DNA from: Pilimelia columellifera
GTDB taxonomy: Bacteria > Actinomycetota > Actinomycetes > Mycobacteriales > Micromonosporaceae
Reading direction: 5' to 3'
Assembly: GCF_039532605.1 (NCBI RefSeq)
Contig: NZ_BAAARY010000001.1
Span: 565,859-629,858 of the forward strand
Length of the DNA stretch: 64,000 nt
Every line of letters starts with the position of its first letter. Position 1 is the first letter of the stretch. The translations under genes were made by a program, and so were the position numbers. Below are positions 48,744-57,019 of the stretch, in pieces. The notes beneath the pieces were generated by a model. It made no database searches and had not been told where the DNA came from. It was given only the letters and a program-made list of their open reading frames with translations.

Positions 48744-49577
48744 GTGCCGTCGCAGTTCGCCTCCTATCTCCGCGTCTACGAGCCTCTCGCCGCCTTCGAC
48801 CGGCCGCGGCAGGAGCGGTGGCGGCGGTACATCGACGGTGGTCACGTCGTTGCCCAGTCGGAGGGGCCGGTCCGGCAACGGGCGGCCGTCTGGTCGGCGA
48901 TGGGGGCGGTCTGGGCCCGGTTGCCTGAGTTGCCGGACGAGGCATATGTGCTGGAGGTCGCCGGCGCCACCCTGGTCTGCCCGTGGAATCTGCGGGTTCG
49001 GGTGGCGCAGGCAGCGTTGGTGGCGCGTGACGGCGTGCCCCCGGTGCTCGCGGACGCGTTCGTGCCGCCGGCGCTGGTGAGCCAGGCGCAGCTGCTCGTG
49101 GACGAGTGGCGCGACAGCGACGCGGCCGGGGCGGCCGGCGGCCGGCTGCACGAGCAGGTGGCGACCTGGGGCGTTCCGCTGCGCTGGTTCGTGTTCGTGG
49201 AGCAGTCCGAGCGGGAGCTGTCGTTGCGGGCGCCGCGCTTCCTGCGGTACCGCACCGAGATCTCCAAGGCCCGGCGCCGGGCGCACCGGGGGGTGTCCGT
49301 GCTCCGCAAGTCGGTGGGCGATGCGCCGATCACCGACGCTTTGGAGGAGAGCGCCCGATGGCTGGAGGAGTTCCACCCGCGGTCGGTGGTCGAGTTGGAT
49401 TACGGCGGCCTGGTCGATCTGCTCACCGACGAGGAGTTGACCGACGACGACTCGCCGAGGCTGGCCGCTGCGGGGCTGACTGGGCTGGGCCGCGGGGAGG
49501 CCGGATCGGCGACGTCGGCGTACGAGAAACTGGTCGATCGTTGGCGTGCGGTTCAACTCCAGGAGCGGTGCAACTAA
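48744..49577 (+). CDS. Conserved hypothetical protein
   Basis: A 277-residue protein I do not recognise. It begins QFASYLRVYEPLAAFDRPRQERW, has a hydrophobic stretch LVCPWNLRVRVAQAALV near residue 75, an Arg-rich segment RYRTEISKARRRAHRG near 170 and a C-terminal region LEEFHPRSVVELDYGGLVDLLTDEEL. No signal peptide or membrane helix; probably cytoplasmic. Similar proteins are, from memory, widespread near bldC in actinomycetes. GTG 48744 start with only a weak ribosome-binding site. Confidence 0.65.
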   Translation: MPSQFASYLRVYEPLAAFDRPRQERWRRYIDGGHVVAQSEGPVRQRAAVWSAMGAVWARLPELPDEAYVLEVAGATLVCPWNLRVRVAQAALVARDGVPPVLADAFVPPALVSQAQLLVDEWRDSDAAGAAGGRLHEQVATWGVPLRWFVFVEQSERELSLRAPRFLRYRTEISKARRRAHRGVSVLRKSVGDAPITDALEESARWLEEFHPRSVVELDYGGLVDLLTDEELTDDDSPRLAAAGLTGLGRGEAGSATSAYEKLVDRWRAVQLQERCN

Positions 49578-49777
49578 TCTTGATATTCCCGCCGGACCGC
49601 GGGGCCGGGTAGTCTCACGCTGAACCTGAGTCACGTTCGCGACAGGCGCGCCGTCGTCGAAGCGAGCGCGAGCGGCGACGAGGGCTGCCGTTGACCGGCG
49701 CTGGCGGCGTTTGCCGTTGAGCTGGCCAGGGTATCGACGACCGCGATGACGCCCGAGTCGTGTGGATGGTTTCAGCT

Positions 49778-49810
49778 GGTAAACCGCTGAATAGCAGCGG
49801 TCTATTTACC
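49778..49810. promoter_or_regulatory. Two-part stem-loop upstream of bldC
   Basis: Within a 408-bp gene-free stretch (49578-49985), GGTAAA/TTTACC and CCGCTG/CAGCGG form a 12-bp interrupted stem around an AATAG loop, with a 3-4 base bulge on the 3' side. The surroundings are unusually AT-rich for this genome (TCAAAAAATGGTCAATCATC). It may be a terminator for the preceding gene, or a protein-binding or RNA element in the bldC leader. The rest of the gap shows no reading frame I would support. Confidence 0.45.
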
Positions 49811-49985
49811 TGCATTTAGATGGATTCGCGGGATAAAACCTGTCAAAAAATGGTCAATCATCATCCATCCATCCACGTACCTTCGACCGTTCGGCCCATG
49901 TCGGACATCGTGGACTAGCCGGACCATGAATATGCGTCGACCGGCGGGACCCCGGTTGTCGTTTCATCCCCTTTGGAGGAACTCG

Positions 49986-50195
49986 ATGGCATCGCGTACC
50001 CACGAACCAGAGCCGCTGCTGACCCCGGCCGAGGTCGCGTCGATGTTCCGCGTCGACCCGAAGACCGTGACCCGGTGGGCGAAGGCGGGCAAGCTCAGCG
50101 CTATCCGGACTCTGGGCGGTCACCGCCGGTACCGGGAGTCCGAGGTACGCGCTCTGTTGCAGGGGCAGATCCCGATGCAGCGTCAGGGCGACTGA
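49986..50195 (+). CDS. bldC: BldC-type MerR-like DNA-binding regulator
   Basis: A 69-residue single winged-helix protein: LLTPAEVASMFRVDPKTVTRWAKAGKLSAIRTLGGHRRYRESEVRALL. This is the MerR-like domain without dimerisation or effector region, as in Streptomyces BldC, a developmental regulator that controls the timing of sporulation and represses or activates many genes. ATG 49986 has GGAGGA 5 bp upstream; the in-frame ATG at 49926 lacks this support. Confidence 0.92.
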   Translation: MASRTHEPEPLLTPAEVASMFRVDPKTVTRWAKAGKLSAIRTLGGHRRYRESEVRALLQGQIPMQRQGD

Positions 50196-50247
50196 ACGAC
50201 GCGATCACCGATCCTGCGCCGGCTGGCGCGTCCGGTGTGAACCTGCT

Positions 50248-50290
50248 GGGCTGGTGGAAGCGCGGGGCAAATCCGCGCCGCCACCAGCCC
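50248..50290. terminator. Bidirectional hairpin terminator after bldC
   Basis: GGGCTGGTGG (50248-50257) pairs perfectly with CCACCAGCCC (50281-50290), and an inner CGCGG/CCGCG pair closes a GGCAAAT loop. The hairpin sits 53 bp after the bldC stop in the region where bldC and the aldo/keto reductase converge. Confidence 0.65.
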
Positions 50291-50459
50291 TGACGCTTCC
50301 ACGGGACTGTCCGCGTCAGGCCGCTCCACTCGCGACCTGGTCGGGACCGTGGCGCGTTCGGTGCGGATCAGGCGTCCCCATGGTGGCAATTGCATGAAGG
50401 GCGCCCGGCGACTACAACGTTCCGGCGAGGCTTTGGTTACGGGTGTGCGAGCCCTCGGG

Positions 50460-51473
50460 TCAGTCGCGCCAGCGGCGCGGGTCCAGCAGCTGCGCCGGCA
50501 GCTCGGGGATACCGGAGCGGACCCACTCGCGCTCGCTGGTCGTCAACGGATCGCGGCGGGCGAGCAGCACATGGGCGCGCAGTTGGCCGGCGGTCTCCGC
50601 ACCCACCACCAGGGACGTCACCCAGGGCAGTGACAGCACGTACGCCAGGCACAGGTCGTCCCGGCCGGCGCGGCCGAGTTCGTCGGACATCTTGTCCAAC
50701 GTCGAGATGAGACTATCGCGGTCCCCGTCGTCAAGCTTGGGCCAGCGCACCGAACGGCCAGCTGCCAGCAGGCCCTGGAGGAAGACGCTGCGGGCCGTCA
50801 CGACCAGGTCCGGCCGAGCCAGGAGGGCTGTGGTCAGCCCCGGGTCGAGCCACCGGCCGTCGAGGATGTTGCAGGGGAGCTGCAAGTAACCCAGCTCGGG
50901 AAGCTCCAGCGCCAACCGCAGCTCCGACGGGTCCTGGACGGAGACCCCGATCCGGTGCGCCTGGCCGTCGGCCAGGTAACGCCGTAGTCGTTGCCAGGCG
51001 GCGCCGTGGGCGTACGCGGCGTCCGCGGCGCGGTGCAGCAGCAGGGTGAGCCCGCGTTCCCGGCCGAGTTCGCCCATGCTCCGTCCGACGCTGGCTTCGA
51101 CCGCCGCCGCGGCGGCCAGGTCCGGCGCGAGACCGACGAATCGCTCGCCGGCGAGCACCTCGGCCAGCGGCGCGATCTTCGTGACGACGTCCAGTCGGGT
51201 CGCCGCTTCGAGCTGGTCCGAGGCGAGCGCCCGGAGCGCCGTGCCGACGCGACGTTCGCTGAGGCCGTAGGCGCGGGCGGTGTCGATGTGGGTGACGCCG
51301 ACCGAGGCCGCGGTTCGCAACAGCTCGACCGTCGTGGGGTCGGCGCCGTCAACGGGTGGGGCCCCGTAGGCGCCGCCGAGCTGGGCGGCGCCGAGCAGCA
51401 GCACGGACTGCCGGTATCCGCCGCGCCACCGCTCGGGTAGCCGGGTCGGGAGGGCGGCGGGGGCGTGCGGCAT
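50460..51473 (-). CDS. Aldo/keto reductase
   Basis: A 337-residue NADPH-dependent oxidoreductase of the AKR family. LGAAQLGGAYGAP, THIDTARAYGLSERRVG (catalytic Asp and Tyr), VVTKIAP (Lys) and LTLLLHRA (His) are in order, and WVTSLVVGAETAGQL is the cofactor-binding region. It resembles AKRs found in nucleotide-sugar or small-molecule pathways; substrate unknown. ATG 51473 has GGAGGA 5 bp upstream. Divergent from the small membrane protein gene, with an AT-rich 72-bp promoter region. Confidence 0.87.
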   Translation of the reverse strand: MPHAPAALPTRLPERWRGGYRQSVLLLGAAQLGGAYGAPPVDGADPTTVELLRTAASVGVTHIDTARAYGLSERRVGTALRALASDQLEAATRLDVVTKIAPLAEVLAGERFVGLAPDLAAAAAVEASVGRSMGELGRERGLTLLLHRAADAAYAHGAAWQRLRRYLADGQAHRIGVSVQDPSELRLALELPELGYLQLPCNILDGRWLDPGLTTALLARPDLVVTARSVFLQGLLAAGRSVRWPKLDDGDRDSLISTLDKMSDELGRAGRDDLCLAYVLSLPWVTSLVVGAETAGQLRAHVLLARRDPLTTSEREWVRSGIPELPAQLLDPRRWRD

Positions 51474-51545
51474 GGGGTCCTCCGTTGCTGTTTTGAGACG
51501 GAATAACGGTACCAACACCATTTTTCTATGAATCGTGCCGGTTAG

Positions 51546-52130
51546 ATGGGTTTGGTCCCTAATCTCGCTGTGGTGGCCGCCCACCCCCGGCTGCTGAACC
51601 TCATCGGCAGCCTCTGCGTCGGCGGCGTCGCCGCCGCCATGGCCCTTGGCCTGCCCGCGCTCGATCGGGCGCTGCCCGCCGAACGTCGACCGCCCGCCGA
51701 CCGTCCTTACCTGGTCGGCGCCGGGGTCCGCCTGCTCCCACCCGAAGGCGCCCTCCTCGACCTCACCGCGACCCGGCCCGGACCGCGCGCCGGCGCGGTC
51801 CGGTTCCAGCTGGGCGCGGTCCGGATCGTCGTCGTCGCCGGCCCGTTCAGCGGCGACCTGGCAGCCGCCGAGCGGCGCCTCCGCCGCAAGATCACTGCGC
51901 GACGCGGTGTGCAGGTGACCGGGCCGCAGGCCCCCACCAGCACCGATGCCGGCGTGCCCGGTCTGAGCGGCGGATACGCCAGCCCAGGCCGGATCGGCCG
52001 GTTCCAGGTCTTCCTGCACCGGGGCATCGCCGTCGAGATCACCGTCAGCGGTGCTGAGAGCGACCTGGGGGCCGTCATCGACCGCGTGGACGCCAGCGCC
52101 CGCTCGCTCGCCTTCCGGACCGGACGGTGA
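51546..52130 (+). CDS. Hypothetical membrane-anchored protein coupled to a PrsW protease
   Basis: A 194-residue protein with one N-terminal transmembrane helix (LLNLIGSLCVGGVAAAMALGLPAL) and a soluble domain: VGAGVRLLPPEGALLDLTAT, VRIVVVAGPFSGDLAAAERRLRRKI, FQVFLHRGIAVEITVSGAES. I do not recognise the family. Its stop overlaps the start of the protease gene (GTGA), so the two are made together; it may be a partner or substrate of the protease. Confidence 0.65.
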   Translation: MGLVPNLAVVAAHPRLLNLIGSLCVGGVAAAMALGLPALDRALPAERRPPADRPYLVGAGVRLLPPEGALLDLTATRPGPRAGAVRFQLGAVRIVVVAGPFSGDLAAAERRLRRKITARRGVQVTGPQAPTSTDAGVPGLSGGYASPGRIGRFQVFLHRGIAVEITVSGAESDLGAVIDRVDASARSLAFRTGR

Positions 52131-53527
52131 GCATCGAACCGGACCCACCGGCAGCCATCGGGCCGAACGCGACAGTCGACATCGGCCCGAGACAGATCAG
52201 CAACGTCGGCCTGGCCCGCAGCGCCCGCAGCGCCCCGGTCCGACCCGCGCCGCCCGGCCTCGACCTCGGCAACCCGCTGCTGCTGCCTGCGTTCTGGCTC
52301 ACCATCATCCTGATGGGACTGGGCGCGGCCAAGGTCGGCGGTGTGCTGCACGAGGCCGGGCAACGGCACCCCACCGCCACCGCGGCGGCCATCATCATGT
52401 TCGCCATCTACGCCGTGCCGTTCTGGAGTCTGCTCGGCGCCCTCGACTATCTCGAACGCGAGCCACCCGCGCTCACCGCCACCGCCTTCGCCTGGGGATG
52501 CCTGGTCGCCACCGCGCTCGCTCTGGACGCCGGAACCGCCCTCCACGACATCATCGCCAAGACGATCTCCCCGGCGTTCGCTGTCGAGTGGGGGCCCGCG
52601 TTGGCCGGGGCCGCTGTCGAGGAGGTAGCCAAGCTGCTCGGCATCCTGGTGATAGTCCTGATCGCCCGGGAACACATCAACAGCGTCCTCGACGGTTTCG
52701 TGTACGGAGCGCTGGTCGGGCTGGGGTTCCAGATCGTCGAGAACATGATCTACGCGACGAGCGCGGTGGCGCTCGCCGGCCGCGGCGACCAGATCGACCC
52801 GGTCGTCACCACTTTCCTGCTCCGTGGATTCCTCGCCGGGCTGTGGAGCCACACGCTGTTCAGTGGGCTTGCCGGGCTGGGGGTGGGGTACTTCGTGGTC
52901 CGGACCCAGCGGTCCCGCCCCACCCGGATCGCCATGATCGGGCTGGCGCTGCTCGGCGCCTGGGCCTGTCACGCCTTGTGGAACAGCCCGTTCTGGGCTG
53001 ACGGCTTCGGGCAGGGCCCGCTGGGCATCCTGGTGGTGCTTGTCCTCAAAGGAAGCCCGGCTCTGGGCATGATCCTGCTGGTGGTGTGGTCGGCGCACTC
53101 CCGCGAGGCCGCCTACTACCTGCACCAACTCGACGCGCTCGGGGACCGGCATGTCATCACCCCCGACGAGCTGCGCGCCCTCGGCAGCGGTCGGCTGCGG
53201 GCGCAGGCCCGACGCCGGGCGTCGGCGCGGGCAGGACACCGGGCGGCCCGCGCCGTGCGCGGTCTCCAGACGGCACAGGCACGGCTGGCGGTGGCCCTCA
53301 GCCGAGCAGCCGTCGCCGGCCCGGAGTCGACGCAGGCCGACGCGGATGTCAGCCACTGTCATCGTGAGGTGCTGCTGCGCCGGGCGAGACTGGAGGAGCT
53401 CGGACACCCGGAAGCGACTGCTGGAAACGTCAGCGCCGTGCTGCCGCGGATGGCGATCGCCACCGCCGTCGGGCTCGTCGCGCTGGCCGCGATCTGGGCG
53501 GCTATCCAGGCCATCGGGCCGGCCTGA
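52127..53527 (+). CDS. PrsW-family intramembrane metalloprotease
   Basis: A 466-residue polytopic protein. The PrsW core is intact: AAVEEVAKLLGILVI (EExxK), FVYGALVGLGFQIVENMIY (ExxxN-type glutamate), and FLAGLWSHTLFSGLAGLGVGYF with the histidine, plus a fourth block ACHALWNS. PrsW enzymes cleave membrane proteins such as anti-sigma factors. An Arg/Ala-rich cytoplasmic C-terminal region of about 110 residues (RLRAQARRRASARAGHRAARAVR, then HREVLLRRARLEELG) precedes a last hydrophobic helix and is an unusual addition. Confidence 0.82.
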   Translation: MSIEPDPPAAIGPNATVDIGPRQISNVGLARSARSAPVRPAPPGLDLGNPLLLPAFWLTIILMGLGAAKVGGVLHEAGQRHPTATAAAIIMFAIYAVPFWSLLGALDYLEREPPALTATAFAWGCLVATALALDAGTALHDIIAKTISPAFAVEWGPALAGAAVEEVAKLLGILVIVLIAREHINSVLDGFVYGALVGLGFQIVENMIYATSAVALAGRGDQIDPVVTTFLLRGFLAGLWSHTLFSGLAGLGVGYFVVRTQRSRPTRIAMIGLALLGAWACHALWNSPFWADGFGQGPLGILVVLVLKGSPALGMILLVVWSAHSREAAYYLHQLDALGDRHVITPDELRALGSGRLRAQARRRASARAGHRAARAVRGLQTAQARLAVALSRAAVAGPESTQADADVSHCHREVLLRRARLEELGHPEATAGNVSAVLPRMAIATAVGLVALAAIWAAIQAIGPA

Positions 53528-53594
53528 GCGGCCCACGCGACGCGGGTCCGCAGGACCGCCCGGCCCGGAGCCAGGTCCCGTCAGCGGCGCCGGT

Positions 53595-54920
53595 TCAGGA
53601 CCGAAGGTTGATGTTCTCCTGCGCCATGGCCCGGATGACGGCGGCTGACTCGGACAGTCCGATCACGAGGACCGAGTCGGGGGCGAACCCGCGGACCTCG
53701 CGGGCGCCGGCGCCGAAGTCGACCGGGCCGTCGCCGGTCAGCGGGTACCGCATCGTCTTGATGTGATCCTCGGAACGCCCGGCGCTCAGCAGCGCGGCGC
53801 GGACGTTCTCCTGTAGGCCCACCCCGTACGCGTCGTCCCGGGCGATGATGACGACCTTCTGGGCGCCGTCCCGCATGATCACGTCAGCGAGGGCGGTGCC
53901 CTGGAGGGCGTCCGAGGGCGCGGTCCGGAAGTACAGGCCCTCGTCCTGCGCCGAGCTGAGATCGGCCGCGGTGTTCGACGGGGAGAAGAGCACGAGGCCG
54001 GCGCGGACCACGTCCGGCAGCACCGCCCGCGCCACACCCGACGTGGCCGGGCCGATGATGACGTTGACATCCCGGGCGATGTGGGCAGCGACCGTGCGCT
54101 TCGCCACCTCCGGCTTGGTGCCGTCGTCGCCGTCCAGCCACTGGACCGAGGCGCCGAGCGCCCCACCGGCGGCGTTGACCTCCTGGATCGCCAGGGCCGC
54201 GCCGGCGCGCATCGGCGGGAAGACGTTCGCGCCGTCGCCGGTCTGCGGCAGCAGCCCGCCGATCCGCAGCGGCCCCCCGCCCGAGGCGGTCCCGGATGTC
54301 GCCGGCGCCTGGGCCCGGCTGCTGGCCGTCTCGTCCCCCGCGCCGACGAACTCGGTCTTGCCGTCGTCGATCTGGTCCCGTTCGCCGAAGTGCAGGGTGG
54401 CGTACGAGGCGGTCGACGGCTCGCCGGCGTCAGTGAAGCCCGAACGGCGCAACGACATGCCCCGATAGCGGAGGTCACGCCCCTTGGTCGCCAGTTTCAG
54501 ACATGACTTGACGGTGTCGCACAGCTCGCCGCCGTTGGTGACGGAGTTGACGAACCTCGCCAGTTGCCGGGAGTCGCTGGTGCCGGCCAGCTCCGCGGCC
54601 AGGACGCTGATGACGACCGCGTCGTACGCCTCGGCGGAGTAGGTGAAGTCGGTGAGCTTGTCGTCGACCGCGCGTAGGCGGCTCTTGAAGTCCTCCGGCA
54701 GCTGGGTCAGCGGTGTGGTGCCCTTCATGCCGGCGAGCGCGCCCGGGGTCTGGGCGAACGACTCGCCGAACGAGTTGTTCATGTTGCCGTCGGCGCCGTA
54801 GATGCGGACGTTCATCGGGGCGCCGCGACCCTCCGCGGAGCTGTCAGAGCAGCCGCCAGCGGCGAGCAGCGTCAGCGACGCGGCCAGGAGGGCGGCGCCT
54901 GCCGAGCGACGAGATCGCAT
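53595..54920 (-). CDS. LivJ-type ABC transporter substrate-binding lipoprotein, orphan
   Basis: A 441-residue lipoprotein (lipobox LAAGGC near residue 24) with a duplicated region. The C-terminal part from about residue 210 is a Leu/Ile/Val-binding-type receptor (LRIGGLLPQTGDGANVFPPMRAGAALAIQEVNAAGGALG, VIIGPATSGVARAVLPDV, KVVIIARDDAYGVGLQENVRAALL). The N-terminal 190 residues look like the second half of such a receptor. It ends soon after VLVIGLSESAAVIRAMAQENINLRS, shorter than full receptors, consistent with a circularly arranged fold. No permease or ATPase genes are near. Ligand unknown. Confidence 0.78.
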   Translation of the reverse strand: MRSRRSAGAALLAASLTLLAAGGCSDSSAEGRGAPMNVRIYGADGNMNNSFGESFAQTPGALAGMKGTTPLTQLPEDFKSRLRAVDDKLTDFTYSAEAYDAVVISVLAAELAGTSDSRQLARFVNSVTNGGELCDTVKSCLKLATKGRDLRYRGMSLRRSGFTDAGEPSTASYATLHFGERDQIDDGKTEFVGAGDETASSRAQAPATSGTASGGGPLRIGGLLPQTGDGANVFPPMRAGAALAIQEVNAAGGALGASVQWLDGDDGTKPEVAKRTVAAHIARDVNVIIGPATSGVARAVLPDVVRAGLVLFSPSNTAADLSSAQDEGLYFRTAPSDALQGTALADVIMRDGAQKVVIIARDDAYGVGLQENVRAALLSAGRSEDHIKTMRYPLTGDGPVDFGAGAREVRGFAPDSVLVIGLSESAAVIRAMAQENINLRS

Positions 54921-55041
54921 GAACGACTGTCTCCCTCCCGAAGAGTCACCAGCGAAGATTACCCCTCGCCGATGGGTTGCGCACCGGCTGATCGGGGGTG
55001 TGATTAGAGCCGGGTTGACCTCGCTCCCTACCGTGGCAGGC

Positions 55042-55443
55042 GTGATCCAGTTGAGTGATGACGCGGTGTGCGATGCGACACAGATTCTGGCGTACGCCGC
55101 GGACGGGGATCATCCGGCGGTCGTGCTCCAAGAGGTACGGAGCGTGATCGAACGGTCAGGTTTGGGCGCCGTCTATGATGTCGTGTTATGTCTGGCCGAC
55201 ACTGTGCTCAGTGACCGGACCCTCGCCGGCCCGCCGGCGGCCGGGTGCGCGCTGAGCTTCCCGGGCATCGATGCCGCGCCCTACGACCTGCGTTGGACCG
55301 CCCGCTTCCTCAGCGCTTACGCCTGCGCCGACGCCGACACCCACGCCGCCCTGTTCGGGGCCGCCGCGGACGACGGCCGGCTAGTCGAGTGCGTCGCCGC
55401 CCTGGCCGCCTCCACGGTGGCCACGCTGCGGCTGGCGGCCTGA
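55042..55443 (+). CDS. Hypothetical protein
   Basis: A 133-residue soluble protein without a recognisable domain, largely helical (DDAVCDATQILAYAADGDHPAVVLQEVRSVIERSGLGAVYDVVLCLADTVL). GTG 55042 is chosen because the sequence from there is well-behaved; the ribosome-binding site GGCAGG is weak. It is divergent from the LivJ-like gene and its last 63 bp overlap the 3' end of the convergent exporter gene. Confidence 0.55.
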   Translation: MIQLSDDAVCDATQILAYAADGDHPAVVLQEVRSVIERSGLGAVYDVVLCLADTVLSDRTLAGPPAAGCALSFPGIDAAPYDLRWTARFLSAYACADADTHAALFGAAADDGRLVECVAALAASTVATLRLAA

Positions 55444-56328
55444 CGTCCAGACCGCGCCCGCGCTGGCCGCGACCACCAGAGCCACCGCCGCCCAGCCGCC
55501 GGGCCCCAGCATCTGCCCCAACAGCAGCCAGCCCGCCAGCGCCGCCACCGCCGGCGCCAGGCTCATCAGCACCGCAAATGTCGCGGCGGGCAGCCGTCGC
55601 AGCGCCAGCAGCTCCAATGAGTACGGCAGCGCCGAGGAAAGCAAGGCGACCACCGCGCCCCAACCCAGAACGGCCGGACGAAGGAGGTCGGCGCCGGCGG
55701 TCGCGATTCCCAGCGGCAGACTCAGCACAGCGCCGACCGTCATCGCCATCGCCAGGCCGTCGACCCGGGGGAACCTCGCCCCCGCCCGCGCGGACAGCAG
55801 GATGTAGGCGGCCCACATGGCCGCCGCCCCGAGCGCGAAGGCCGTCCCCGCCGCCGTCAGCTCTCCGTAACCCCCACCGCCGAGTAGCGCGACCCCGGCG
55901 AGCGCCAGACCCGCCCACAGCCAGCGGACGGCCCCCCGGGAGCCGAACACCGCGACAGCCAACGGGCCCAGCACCTCGATCGTCACCGCCGGTCCAAGCG
56001 GAATCCGGGCGATGGCCTCATAGAAGAGCAGGTTCATGGCGCCGAGCGCCGTGCCGAAACCAGCCACCACCGCCCAGTCGGACCGACCGTGGCCGCGGAG
56101 CCTGGGCCGGAACAGGACCAGCAGCAGGACCGCCGAGACGGACAACCGCAACGCCGCGACGCCGGTGGGCCCCACCTGCGGAAAGAGCAGCGTGGCGACG
56201 GCGGACCCGACCTGTTGCCCAGCCATCCCGCCGGCGACCAGCCCGACAGCCTTGGCCGTCCCGGCCACCGGGGCGGCGCCCGGTGGGGCGGCGCCGGACG
56301 GCCCCGCCGGTCCCGGCAGCTGCTCCAT
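55381..56328 (-). CDS. EamA-family exporter (RhtA-like)
   Basis: A 315-residue ten-helix transporter of the drug/metabolite superfamily. Two EamA repeats are visible (GPTGVAALRLSVSAVLLLVLF; LLFYEAIARIPLGPAVTIEVLGPLAVAV in the first; SSALPYSLELLALRRLPAATFAVLMSLAPAVAALAGWLLLGQ in the second). The EALGPLAVA-like stretch and the second-repeat SLEPAVAAL-like stretch match threonine/homoserine exporter RhtA most closely. ATG 56328 start. The 3' end overlaps the convergent hypothetical gene. Confidence 0.82.
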   Translation of the reverse strand: MEQLPGPAGPSGAAPPGAAPVAGTAKAVGLVAGGMAGQQVGSAVATLLFPQVGPTGVAALRLSVSAVLLLVLFRPRLRGHGRSDWAVVAGFGTALGAMNLLFYEAIARIPLGPAVTIEVLGPLAVAVFGSRGAVRWLWAGLALAGVALLGGGGYGELTAAGTAFALGAAAMWAAYILLSARAGARFPRVDGLAMAMTVGAVLSLPLGIATAGADLLRPAVLGWGAVVALLSSALPYSLELLALRRLPAATFAVLMSLAPAVAALAGWLLLGQMLGPGGWAAVALVVAASAGAVWTSGRQPQRGHRGGGQGGDALD

Positions 56329-56393
56329 GCGCCGAGGTTAGCGTCCCGGACGAGCCGACAATGACGGCCCTGCGGCCGGTGTGGTGACGGTCG

Positions 56394-57002
56394 TCAGCTC
56401 CGGGCTCTGTCGATGGCCGACTGGAGCGAATCGCGGTACGAACTGCTGGTGAAGGTGGCACCGGAGACGGCGTCGATGGCGGCGCTCTGCGCGGTGAGCA
56501 CCGCCGCGTTCAGCCGGGGCACAGCCCGGCTGTTGATCAGCGCTGAGGTCGGCGCGTTGTCGGGGAAGGTCGCCGTCGACCTGATGATCCTGCCGTTGTC
56601 GACGATGATGGTGACCTGGACGGTCCCGTACACGTTTCTGTCGCCGTCACCCCGGAAGACGCCGCTGGGCTCGCTCGGCCGGCTGGGGGTCCGGCTCGGC
56701 GTCGGCCTGGACGTGGGTTCGCCGGTAGGCGACGGGCTCGGCCGGTCGCTCGGCGAGCTGGTCGGCTCAGCCGACGAGCTTTCCGACGGCGATGCCGACG
56801 GCGACAATGACGCCGAGGGCGACGGCGAGGCGTCGTCGCGGCCGGGGTTCCCGTCAACCGGCAGGGTGCTGGGCTGGTCGTCGGCCGCGGGCCGTCCGGC
56901 ATCGTCGGCTGCGAGCGCCACCGGCGTGACCCCGAGCTTGGCGCCGGCCAGGATCGCGACGCCGGCCAACGCGCCGATAATCGCCCCTGTGGTCCGGTTC
57001 AT
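56394..57002 (-). CDS. Membrane-anchored FMN-binding domain protein
   Basis: A 202-residue protein: N-terminal helix (GAIIGALAGVAILAGAKLG), a Ser/Pro/Glu-rich spacer of about 80 residues, and a C-terminal FMN-binding domain (YGTVQVTIIVDNGRIIRSTATFP, then DAVSGATFTSSSYRDSLQSAI). The SGATxTS motif is where FMN is covalently attached to threonine in the RnfG/NqrC type. It lies 17 bp after the ferric-reductase-like gene, and the pair probably form an electron-transfer unit at the outer face of the membrane. Confidence 0.83.
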   Translation of the reverse strand: MNRTTGAIIGALAGVAILAGAKLGVTPVALAADDAGRPAADDQPSTLPVDGNPGRDDASPSPSASLSPSASPSESSSAEPTSSPSDRPSPSPTGEPTSRPTPSRTPSRPSEPSGVFRGDGDRNVYGTVQVTIIVDNGRIIRSTATFPDNAPTSALINSRAVPRLNAAVLTAQSAAIDAVSGATFTSSSYRDSLQSAIDRARS

Positions 57003-57019
57003 GGCGCGCCTCCTGAATT

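Noticed and set aside
49840..49880. ATCATCCATCCATCCAC-type short repeat upstream of bldC as a CRISPR-like or tandem repeat
   Set aside because: Only a few 4-base units, no spacers and no cas genes anywhere in the window.
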